A stretch of 64,000 nt of DNA from JANXVY01 sp040080145. GTDB lineage: Bacteria; Pseudomonadota; Alphaproteobacteria; Rhizobiales; Hyphomicrobiaceae. Positions within the stretch are counted from its first letter, which is position 1. The number at the start of each line of letters is the position of its first letter. This document shows positions 37,987-45,291 of the stretch, one piece after another. Position numbers and translations under genes: made by a program. Under the pieces are notes generated by a model. That model was not told the origin of the DNA. It did no database searches and saw nothing but the letters and a program-made list of their open reading frames with translations. The stretch is from assembly GCA_040080145.1 (NCBI GenBank), contig JBEBJA010000004.1, forward strand, positions 1 to 64,000, written 5' to 3'.

Positions 37987-40008
37987 ATGATTCCCGAGAT
38001 CGGACATTTCGCGCTCATTTTGGCGCTGGCGATAGCGATCACCCAATCGGTGGTGCCGCTGATCGGCGCGCAACGGCGTGATCGTGTGCTCATGGCCTAC
38101 GGTCGACAGGCAGCACTCGCCCAGTGCGCCTTCATCGTGATTTCATTTGCGGCGCTGACGTATGCATTCGTGACGTCGGACTTCTCGGTTGGGATCGTGA
38201 CCGGTAATTCCCATACGGCCAAGCCGTTCGGCTACAAAATCTCAGCGGTCTGGGCGAACCACGAAGGTTCGATGCTGCTGTGGGTACTGATCCTGTCGCT
38301 GTTTGGAGCAGCACTTGCTTGGTTCGGAAATCATCTGCCTGACACCCTAAAGGCCAATGCGCTGGCGGTGCAGGGCATGATCGGGGCGGGGTTTTTAGCA
38401 TTCATCGAACTGACGTCGAACCCGTTCGACCGGTTAGATCCAGCTCCACGCGACGGACTGGGGCTCAATCCAATCCTGCAAGACCCTGGTCTCGCAATTC
38501 ATCCACCGTTTCTCTATCTGGGCTATGTCGGCTTCTCGATGGCATTTTCGTTCTCGGTCGCAGCGCTCATCGAGGGCAAAATCGACGCGGCATGGGCCCG
38601 GTGGGTCCGCCCCTGGGTCCTCGCAGCATGGTGTTTCCTCACCATCGGCATCACATTGGGCAGCGCATGGGCCTACTATACGCTAGGCTGGGGCGGCTGG
38701 TGGTTCTGGGACCCGGTCGAAAATGCGTCGTTCATGCCGTGGCTTGCAGGGACCGCGCTGCTGCATTCAGCACTCGTCGTCGAACGGCGCAACGCACTCG
38801 TGAGCTGGACGGTTCTACTCGGAATCTTGACATTTTCGCTGAGTCTTGTGGGGACGTTCCTGGTCCGCTCGGGGGTCTTGACCAGCGTACACGCATTCGC
38901 AACCGATCCGGCGCGCGGCGTGTTCATCCTCTTGCTCCTGGTCGCAGCGACCGGCGGCGCGCTCACGTTGTATACGATCCGCATGCCGCACCTGAAGTAC
39001 GGTGCACAGTTTGCGCCGGTTAGCCGCGAAGGCGCACTGATCCTCAACAATATGCTGCTGCTTGTGGCGACGGGAACGGTGTTCCTGGGCACGTTCTATC
39101 CGCTGATCGTCGACCTGCTCACCAAGGATAAGATTTCGGTTGGCCCTCCCTATTACAACGTGACGTTCGTCCCGATCATGATACCGCTGTTCGTCGTGAT
39201 GGCGATCGGGCCAATGCTAAAGTGGAAGCGCAGCGACCTTCTAGAGGCGCTTAACCGGCTGCGGACACCGGCGATCACAGCCGGTGTGGCAGCAGCAATC
39301 GTCCTTGCTCTCGCCGTCTACTTCAAACTGGGTACGGGACTTCTGGCGGTCATCGGGCCCGTCATCGGGATGGGACTTGCCGTCTGGTTGATCGCTGGAT
39401 CACTGGCAGTACTGGCCTACCGAGTGCGGCTTGGAACCGTGCCGTACGAAACCTCCATAGCGCTGGCCCGCTCGACGCCTCTGGCCGTTTATGGTCTCAT
39501 CATCGCGCATGCAGGCATGGGACTGGCGGTTGCCGGTATCACGGGAATGACCTCTTGGGCGACCGAAACCGTAGAGCTAATGCGGCCAGGGCAGTCGTTC
39601 AAGCACGCTGGTTATGACATCACGTTCAAGACTATTGAAGTTGTGGCAGGACCAAACTACGAAGCCCAGCGCGCAACATTCGATGTGACCACGCGCGGAC
39701 GGCCGGTCACGGCGCTCATGACGGAGCGCCGGTTCTATCCCGTCCGCGAACAGCTCACAACGTCGGCTGGCATACGCACCAACTTCATTTCAAACATCTA
39801 CATCGCGCTCGGTGACCCCGACGATAAGGGCGGGTTTCCGGTCCGGTTCTATTACCATCCGTTCGTACCTTGGATTTGGCTGGGGGCGTTGGTGATGGCG
39901 CTTGGCGGCTTCGTGTCGCTGGCCGACCGCCGTCTGCGGGTCGGTGCGCCGCAGTCTGCGCGCAAGCGGCTACCCCTAAGCGGCCTCGATGCTGTGCCAG
40001 CAGAATAG
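37987..40008 (+). CDS. ccmF: Cytochrome c haem lyase subunit CcmF
   Basis: Product of 673 residues, normal length for CcmF/NrfE. A polytopic inner-membrane protein with many hydrophobic helices and the tryptophan-rich haem-handling motif WGGWWFWDPVENASFMPW (near 240). The family ligates haem to apocytochrome c on the periplasmic side, working with CcmH and CcmI. The LDPAPRDGLGLNPILQDP and HPPFLYLGYVGF stretches are also typical. It is the first gene of a four-gene unit ccmF-ccmG-ccmH-ccmI lying between two parts of the multihaem cluster; ccmE and ccmABCD are not in the window. The ribosome site is weak (AAGG, 10 nt away). Confidence 0.95.
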   Translation: MIPEIGHFALILALAIAITQSVVPLIGAQRRDRVLMAYGRQAALAQCAFIVISFAALTYAFVTSDFSVGIVTGNSHTAKPFGYKISAVWANHEGSMLLWVLILSLFGAALAWFGNHLPDTLKANALAVQGMIGAGFLAFIELTSNPFDRLDPAPRDGLGLNPILQDPGLAIHPPFLYLGYVGFSMAFSFSVAALIEGKIDAAWARWVRPWVLAAWCFLTIGITLGSAWAYYTLGWGGWWFWDPVENASFMPWLAGTALLHSALVVERRNALVSWTVLLGILTFSLSLVGTFLVRSGVLTSVHAFATDPARGVFILLLLVAATGGALTLYTIRMPHLKYGAQFAPVSREGALILNNMLLLVATGTVFLGTFYPLIVDLLTKDKISVGPPYYNVTFVPIMIPLFVVMAIGPMLKWKRSDLLEALNRLRTPAITAGVAAAIVLALAVYFKLGTGLLAVIGPVIGMGLAVWLIAGSLAVLAYRVRLGTVPYETSIALARSTPLAVYGLIIAHAGMGLAVAGITGMTSWATETVELMRPGQSFKHAGYDITFKTIEVVAGPNYEAQRATFDVTTRGRPVTALMTERRFYPVREQLTTSAGIRTNFISNIYIALGDPDDKGGFPVRFYYHPFVPWIWLGALVMALGGFVSLADRRLRVGAPQSARKRLPLSGLDAVPAE

Positions 40009-40019
40009 GAACAAACTCT

Positions 40020-40565
40020 ATGACGCTACCCTCCGCAGGCCTCTATCGCTTTGCGCCGATCCTGGTGTTCGCGGTGATTGCTATCGGCTTTGCATTTGCA
40101 CTGAGAAACGATCCCAAGAAAATGCCATCTACGCTGATTGATCGCCCGGTGCCGGTGTTCGATCTGGCGGCGCTAGACCCTGGAGCTGGACCGCTATCGA
40201 GCAAGGATTTGAGCGGCCAGATTACCTTGCTCAATGTGTTTGCATCGTGGTGTCCTGGGTGCCGGGTTGAGCATCCTACACTTCTGGAAATAGCCAAATC
40301 AAAGGCCATTCCGCTCTACGCCATCAACTGGAAAGATAAGCCGGGCGACGGTCTCAAATGGTTGAAGGCACATCAAAACCCGTACTTGAAAGTGGGCGAT
40401 GATCCCACGGGGCGGTTGGGCATTGACATGGGCGTGACAGGCGTTCCGGAAACTTTCGTCATCGACGCCACGGGCCGCATTCGCTATCGCCACGCAGGAC
40501 CGATTACCGAAGACGTCTGGCGCGAAACCTTTGAGCCATTACTCGCCTCTTTGAGGACCAAATGA
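40020..40565 (+). CDS. ccmG: Thiol:disulfide interchange protein CcmG/DsbE
   Basis: Product of 181 residues. One N-terminal membrane anchor (FAPILVFAVIAIGFAFAL) and a periplasmic thioredoxin fold with active site FASWCPGCRVEHP (CPGC) and the cis-Pro loop GVTGVPETFVID. It reduces the Cys pair of apocytochrome c or CcmH before haem attachment. The ATG at 40020 follows AGGAA, which overlaps the ccmF stop; the open frame extends further upstream inside ccmF but is not needed. The stop overlaps the ccmH ATG (ATGA). Confidence 0.95.
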   Translation: MTLPSAGLYRFAPILVFAVIAIGFAFALRNDPKKMPSTLIDRPVPVFDLAALDPGAGPLSSKDLSGQITLLNVFASWCPGCRVEHPTLLEIAKSKAIPLYAINWKDKPGDGLKWLKAHQNPYLKVGDDPTGRLGIDMGVTGVPETFVIDATGRIRYRHAGPITEDVWRETFEPLLASLRTK

Positions 40566-41053
40566 TGAAACGGGTTTTTCTTGCTGGTCTGGTTGTGATG
40601 CTGATGTGGGCAGTACCGCTCACTCAGGCGCTCGCAGTCACGCCAGATGAAGTTCTGCCGGACGCTGCCCTCGAGACGCGCGCGCGTGAGATCAGCCAAC
40701 TGCTGCGCTGCGTGGTTTGCCAGAACCAGTCGATTGACGATTCGAATGCGCCGCTCGCCAAAGACTTGCGCGTGCTGGTCCGTGAACGGCTAACCGCGGG
40801 AGACAGCAATGCCCAGACGCTCAATTACATCGTCGCTCGCTACGGCAACTTCGTGCTTCTCAAGCCGCCGGTACAAATCAACACCCTCCTGTTGTGGTTC
40901 GGCCCGGCGTTGCTGTTTGCACTGGCAGCTTTCGGGCTGTTCAAAACCTTGAAGCGCCAGGAGGCGACGGCGGCAACGGGTGCCGCCGCACCATTGAGCA
41001 AGGCCGATGAAGCGCGTCTGGGCAAGCTGTTGAAGGACGATGCAGAGCCTTAG
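40562..41053 (+). CDS. ccmH: Cytochrome c maturation protein CcmH (CycL type)
   Basis: Product of 163 residues. Signal or anchor at 1-25, then the family motif LLRCVVCQNQSIDDSNAPLA with redox CXXC, and a C-terminal helix (LLLWFGPALLFALAAFGLF). The short form without TPR domain is usual in alphaproteobacteria, where the TPR part is the separate protein CcmI. It receives electrons from CcmG and presents reduced apocytochrome to CcmF. Translation is coupled to ccmG by a 4-nt overlap. Confidence 0.95.
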   Translation: MMKRVFLAGLVVMLMWAVPLTQALAVTPDEVLPDAALETRAREISQLLRCVVCQNQSIDDSNAPLAKDLRVLVRERLTAGDSNAQTLNYIVARYGNFVLLKPPVQINTLLLWFGPALLFALAAFGLFKTLKRQEATAATGAAAPLSKADEARLGKLLKDDAEP

Positions 41054-41116
41054 AGCCAACTGCGCCACATCTGCCATCCAGCCCACAACCACGCCGTACC
41101 CAAGAGGAATATGAAG

Positions 41117-42445
41117 ATGCTGCTCTGGATCATTTTGACCGCAATGACGGCCGCTTCGGCGGTCTGGCTGACGGCCCCCCTGTTGCGCCGCTACGACGAG
41201 CGCAAGGCTGCCAGATCAAACGATCTGGAGGTCTACCGCGACCAACTCGTCGAGGTCGAACGGGAAAAGGCGTTGGGATTAATCGACAAGGATCAGGCGG
41301 AGGCGTCGATCCTGGAGATCAAACGGCGGCTGTTAGGCGTGGAGCGGCTGGCGGCCGATGGCCTGCGGGTTCCAACGCTTGGAGAGCGTCATCTGGCGGT
41401 AGCTGTCATCGGCGGCCTCGTCGTTCTGGGCTCCACGATCCTGTATTCGAACGTGGGGCGGCCAGACTTACCATCGGTCGCACGCGAGCCAAGCGCACTC
41501 GTGCTTGGAGACGGAAGACGAGAAACAGGCTTCCAGCCCAAGCGTGGCGGAACAGGTCTTCCCGCAGCTACGGCGCCTCAACAGGCCGCAGCTGAAGCCG
41601 CACCAGCTGTCGCACCGGCACAGCGCGTGGGATCACTCGACGAGATGATCCAGCGGCTTGTCGAACGAGCGAAAAAAGATCCGGGCAAGGCCGAGACCTG
41701 GCGCATGCTCGGCTGGTCCTATGCATCCATTGAACGATTTGCAGAAGCCGCCGACGCCTACAGCAAAGCGATAGCCATTGAGCCGCAAAATGCCGGGCTG
41801 CTCGCAGCCCGCGGCGAAGCCTTGGTGCGCGCCGGCGATGGCAAAGTACCCAGCGAAGCGGCCGCAGCGTTTACCGCCGCGCTGGCAATCGACGCGAAAG
41901 AACCGCGTGCAAGGTTCTTCAAAGGGCTTAGCGACGAGCAGGCAGGCAAAAAGCCGGACGCGCTGGAGGCGTGGATCATGTTGCTGCGCGATATCGGACC
42001 GGCAGACGCTCACGCTGAAGATTTGCGGACCAGGATCACAGCCCTGGCCAGTGAATTGAAAGTCGACATCACAGGAAAGCTACCGGCAGACGCAACAGTC
42101 GCGGCTGACACGAGTTCGCCACCGCTTCAGCTTCTCAAAGACGATCCAGCAACCCCAAACAGTCCGCGCGGGCCAAATGCGTCCGACATCAAGGCTGCGG
42201 AAACCATGTCGCCGGCGGACCGCTCGGCGATGATACGCGCGATGGTGGACAAACTGGCCGCACGGCTTGAGGCCTCGCCACGCGATGCCGACGGCTGGAT
42301 CCAATTAATCCGCTCGCGCAAGGTGCTCGGCGACGAGGGTGCGGCAAAGGCAGCTCTTTCCAAAGCGATCGGCATCTTCACAGATGCACCGCAAGAGCAG
42401 TCGCGGGTCACGGCAGCAGCAGCCGAATTGGGCGTCACCAAATAG
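41117..42445 (+). CDS. ccmI: Cytochrome c biogenesis TPR protein CcmI (CycH)
   Basis: Product of 442 residues. N-terminus MLLWIILTAMTAASAVWLTA is a membrane helix followed by the cytoplasmic loop with YRDQLVEVEREKALGLID, a second helix (LAVAVIGGLVVLGSTILY), and a periplasmic TPR domain (about 190-310: TWRMLGWSYASIERFAEAAD). It acts as apocytochrome chaperone for the CcmF/H lyase. An in-frame ATG lies 6 nt upstream at 41111, but AGAGGA is better spaced for 41117. Length is typical of alphaproteobacterial CcmI. Confidence 0.93.
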   Translation: MLLWIILTAMTAASAVWLTAPLLRRYDERKAARSNDLEVYRDQLVEVEREKALGLIDKDQAEASILEIKRRLLGVERLAADGLRVPTLGERHLAVAVIGGLVVLGSTILYSNVGRPDLPSVAREPSALVLGDGRRETGFQPKRGGTGLPAATAPQQAAAEAAPAVAPAQRVGSLDEMIQRLVERAKKDPGKAETWRMLGWSYASIERFAEAADAYSKAIAIEPQNAGLLAARGEALVRAGDGKVPSEAAAAFTAALAIDAKEPRARFFKGLSDEQAGKKPDALEAWIMLLRDIGPADAHAEDLRTRITALASELKVDITGKLPADATVAADTSSPPLQLLKDDPATPNSPRGPNASDIKAAETMSPADRSAMIRAMVDKLAARLEASPRDADGWIQLIRSRKVLGDEGAAKAALSKAIGIFTDAPQEQSRVTAAAAELGVTK

Positions 42446-42624
42446 GTCACACAGCCGCCGCACAGGTCGTAGTTACTAATTCCTTGCCGCAACACCTGCA
42501 ATTTCCTTCGAATAAGTGACAGCTTTTCAAGGCGTTGCAGGTAAATAATCTGCTCACGGGAGTAACCGGCCATTGAATCCACTCAAGTGGTTGTGCTGCG
42601 GGTGCGCGTGGGAACAGTGCTGAC

Positions 42625-43941
42625 ATGATAGTATCGCTGGCGATTTATACGGTTCCACTGGCCCTGATCCTGGCGTTCCATTTTCATGGCCGGTTTCGTG
42701 AGGAAGTTCGCAGCACCACCGCTTTGTCAGAGGCCGTTGCTGCCGGATTGACCGAACCTGCATCTCTCCATCCCGTCATCAATAAGGACCGCTGCATGGG
42801 GTGCGGTTCATGCGTCACCGCGTGCCCGGAAGGACAAATTCTCGGCCTCATCGGCGGCAAAGCGGAATTACTCGAAGCATCGCAATGCATCGGGCACGGA
42901 GCCTGCAAAGTTGCATGCCCATTCGATGCCATCACGCTCGTATTTGGCACCGCAGAGCGTGGCGTCGATATTCCAAACGTCGCAAGCGACTTCCAAACCA
43001 ACGTACCGGGCATCTATATCGCAGGCGAATTGGGCGGAATGGGGCTCATCCGCAACGCCATCGAACAAGGCCGGCAGGCACTCGAGTCAATTGCTAAAGG
43101 CCACAAAACCAGTTCATACGACTGCTACGATGTATTGATCGTCGGCGCGGGTCCGGCTGGATTTGCTGCCAGCCTTGCGGCAAAGGAAAAAGGCCTCAAG
43201 TACCTGACCGTCGAGCAGGACAGTCTTGGCGGCACGGTTTCACACTTCCCGCGCGGCAAGCTCGTCATGACAGCGCCAGCGACGCTGCCGATCATCGGGC
43301 GGGTAAACTTCCGCGAAACGACCAAGGAAAAATTGCTGACATTTTGGGAAGACGTGATGCTCAAAACGGGCGTAGCGATCAAGTTTCAGGAGCGCGTCGA
43401 AGCAGTAACTCGCCTGGCTGAATCTCGCGACACCCCCAGCCGCTTTGAAGTCCGCACCACAGGCGGCACCTATAAGACCAAAACAATCCTGCTTGCCATT
43501 GGGCGGCGGGGGACTCCACGCAAGCTGGACGTTCCAGGCGAAGAATGCACAAAAGTGGTCTACCGGCTCGTCGACCCGGCGCAATACCAGGGACAACACG
43601 TCTTGGTCGTTGGCGGCGGAGATAGCGCTATCGAAGCCGCCGTTTCGATTTCCGAAGAGCTGAACACAACCGTCACGTTGTCTTATCGCAGCGATGCATT
43701 CAACCGCACAAAAGCAAAGAACCGCAAAAAGATTCAGAAGGCCTCAGAAAGCGGTCGCGTTAAGGTACTCTTTAAATCCTCTGTTAAGAACATCGGGAAA
43801 GACTCGGTGGATATGAAAACCACAGATGGCGCCGTTACAATCAAGAATGACGCCGTTATCGTTTGCGCCGGCGGCATTCTCCCCATTGGCTTCCTCAAAA
43901 ATATCGGCATCGAGATCGAGACAAAATATGGCATGGCGTAA
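42625..43941 (+). CDS. Membrane-anchored ferredoxin / FAD / NAD(P) oxidoreductase, cluster A
   Basis: Product of 438 residues. N-terminal membrane anchor (1-20), a bacterial-type ferredoxin domain (about 45-110) and a thioredoxin-reductase-like flavoprotein domain with FAD motif VLIVGAGPAGFAASLAA (near 170) and NAD(P) motif VLVVGGGDSAIEAAVSI (near 325). There is no redox CXXC in the flavin domain, so it is not a thioredoxin reductase. The first Fe-S motif is complete (CMGCGSCVTACP), but the second has His instead of the second Cys (CIGHGACKVACP). It probably passes electrons between NAD(P)H and a membrane partner, with the active domains in the cytoplasm. The downstream ankyrin gene starts 14 nt before its stop. 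A close paralogue is at 53020-54324. Confidence 0.9.
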   Translation: MIVSLAIYTVPLALILAFHFHGRFREEVRSTTALSEAVAAGLTEPASLHPVINKDRCMGCGSCVTACPEGQILGLIGGKAELLEASQCIGHGACKVACPFDAITLVFGTAERGVDIPNVASDFQTNVPGIYIAGELGGMGLIRNAIEQGRQALESIAKGHKTSSYDCYDVLIVGAGPAGFAASLAAKEKGLKYLTVEQDSLGGTVSHFPRGKLVMTAPATLPIIGRVNFRETTKEKLLTFWEDVMLKTGVAIKFQERVEAVTRLAESRDTPSRFEVRTTGGTYKTKTILLAIGRRGTPRKLDVPGEECTKVVYRLVDPAQYQGQHVLVVGGGDSAIEAAVSISEELNTTVTLSYRSDAFNRTKAKNRKKIQKASESGRVKVLFKSSVKNIGKDSVDMKTTDGAVTIKNDAVIVCAGGILPIGFLKNIGIEIETKYGMA

Positions 43942-45001
43942 TTGCGTTGCATCAGCAGTCGTGTTGATGGGTGTTTTTCAGGCGTCTGGAAGTGCGGCCC
44001 AGATGGGAGCGCTACCCGTCGAAGCTATCTCACCGGTCGAAAGCCGCTCGGTTTGGAGCATTGCTTTGGACGGCGCGGTGCGCGGCGACACCGAACAGTT
44101 AACCGCGCTGATCGAAAAGGGCGATGACTTCACGCTCCCCGATAGCGACGGCAATACGCCGCTTATGCTGGCCGCCAATGCGGGTCAAGTTGCAGCCGTG
44201 CGCACGTTGCTGGACGCAGGCGTCGCCATCGGCACAGCCAATGGGCGCGGCATGACGGCGCTGATGCTTGCGGCCGGGCACGGACATGGAGCAATCGTGC
44301 GGTTGCTCATCGCGCACAATGCGGATGTGAACGCCAAATCAAAAAGCGGTTCGACGGCGCTGTCGGTTAGCGCTCAAGGATGTTTCGACGCGAGCATGCA
44401 GGCATTGATCGCAGCCCATGCCGACCCAGAGAGCGCGCAAGCGGATGGGCACACCGCACTAATGGCGGCGGCTGGCTGCAACCGTGCGGTCCTCAATCAA
44501 CTGATCAATGCCGGTGCAAGGGCAACAACACCCGACAAACTAGGCCGCACAGCCTTGTGGTATACGATCGAACGCGGCAATACCGACGGAGCACAAGCGC
44601 TGTTGGACCAAGGCGCTTTGATCGATCAACCTGATTATGCCGGAGAAACGGCGCTCATGCGGGCGGTTGCACGCGGGAACGCGGCTCTCGTTACTATGCT
44701 GCTCGACCGGCGGGCATCACTGGAACAGACAAGTGCTGTTGGCAACACGCCGCTCATCGTTGCCGCAAGCACAGGCAAGACTGAAATTGCAAAGCTGTTG
44801 ATAACCCGCGGGGCGAAGGTCAACGTCCGCAATAAGTATGGCTATTCGGCACTCATGTATGCTGCAGGAAATGGCCATGACGACGTGGTCACGGTGTTGA
44901 TGGACAATCACGCAGACCGCTCGCTGCGCAACTCCAAGCGCGAAATGGCGCGCGATCTGGCAATGGCTGCCGGTCATCGCGGTATTGCGGAAAAGATCTG
45001 A
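43928..45001 (+). CDS. Exported ankyrin-repeat protein, cluster A
   Basis: Product of 357 residues. Signal peptide 1-25 (CVASAVVLMGVFQASGSAAQ) followed by about nine ankyrin repeats from residue 45 to the end (DGNTPLMLAANAGQ, GRGMTALMLAAGHGHG, YGYSALMYAAGNGHDD). It would be a periplasmic scaffold, perhaps holding redox partners together. Its ATG lies inside the end of the oxidoreductase gene with a 14-nt overlap; the cluster B pair has exactly the same overlap, which supports both the start and a conserved functional link. Confidence 0.88.
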   Translation: MAWRNCVASAVVLMGVFQASGSAAQMGALPVEAISPVESRSVWSIALDGAVRGDTEQLTALIEKGDDFTLPDSDGNTPLMLAANAGQVAAVRTLLDAGVAIGTANGRGMTALMLAAGHGHGAIVRLLIAHNADVNAKSKSGSTALSVSAQGCFDASMQALIAAHADPESAQADGHTALMAAAGCNRAVLNQLINAGARATTPDKLGRTALWYTIERGNTDGAQALLDQGALIDQPDYAGETALMRAVARGNAALVTMLLDRRASLEQTSAVGNTPLIVAASTGKTEIAKLLITRGAKVNVRNKYGYSALMYAAGNGHDDVVTVLMDNHADRSLRNSKREMARDLAMAAGHRGIAEKI

Positions 45002-45118
45002 CATCACCTCCAGAGCGTGGGGTTGCCTCGCCGCAGGCGATCTTTCAGATCGACGCGGCCACGCGCAAAGCAAACGAGAATACCGTCCAGGGCGCGGGTC
45101 CAGGGGCGAGCCCCTGGT

Positions 45119-45247
45119 CTAGAGTGCTTCCGGAAAAGCATGCCCCCGCGAAGGCGGGGGTGGGAACCGGTTTTCCGAAAAGAAGCACGACCAAACAGAG
45201 GCTTAGGGTCCGACTTTGATTCCATTAAAGTCAGACGGACCCTAAGC
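45119..45247. repeat. Rhizobiales-type palindromic intergenic repeat, copy 1
   Basis: Two palindromic parts: CGGAAAA..TTTTCCG around 45131-45179, and a 12-bp perfect inverted repeat 45201-45212 / 45236-45247. Compared with copy 2 at 55993-56097 it carries a 22-bp insertion (45139-45160) containing CCCCCGCGAAGGCGGGGG. A separate 7-bp hairpin lies just upstream (45100-45117). It sits between convergent genes and may also act as a two-way terminator. Confidence 0.8.
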
Positions 45248-45291
45248 GAAGCGTCTTTAAGAATGCACGCGCACTTTCAAGTTCGTCACGC

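Noticed and set aside
42625..43941. Oxidoreductases as thioredoxin reductases
   Set aside because: The flavin domain lacks the redox-active CXXC, and an N-terminal ferredoxin domain and membrane anchor are present.
45004..45225. Minus-strand frame MESKSDPKPLFGR and its twin at 55724-56077
   Set aside because: Both arise from the dispersed palindromic repeat; they share only the repeat-derived N-terminus and have unrelated continuations.
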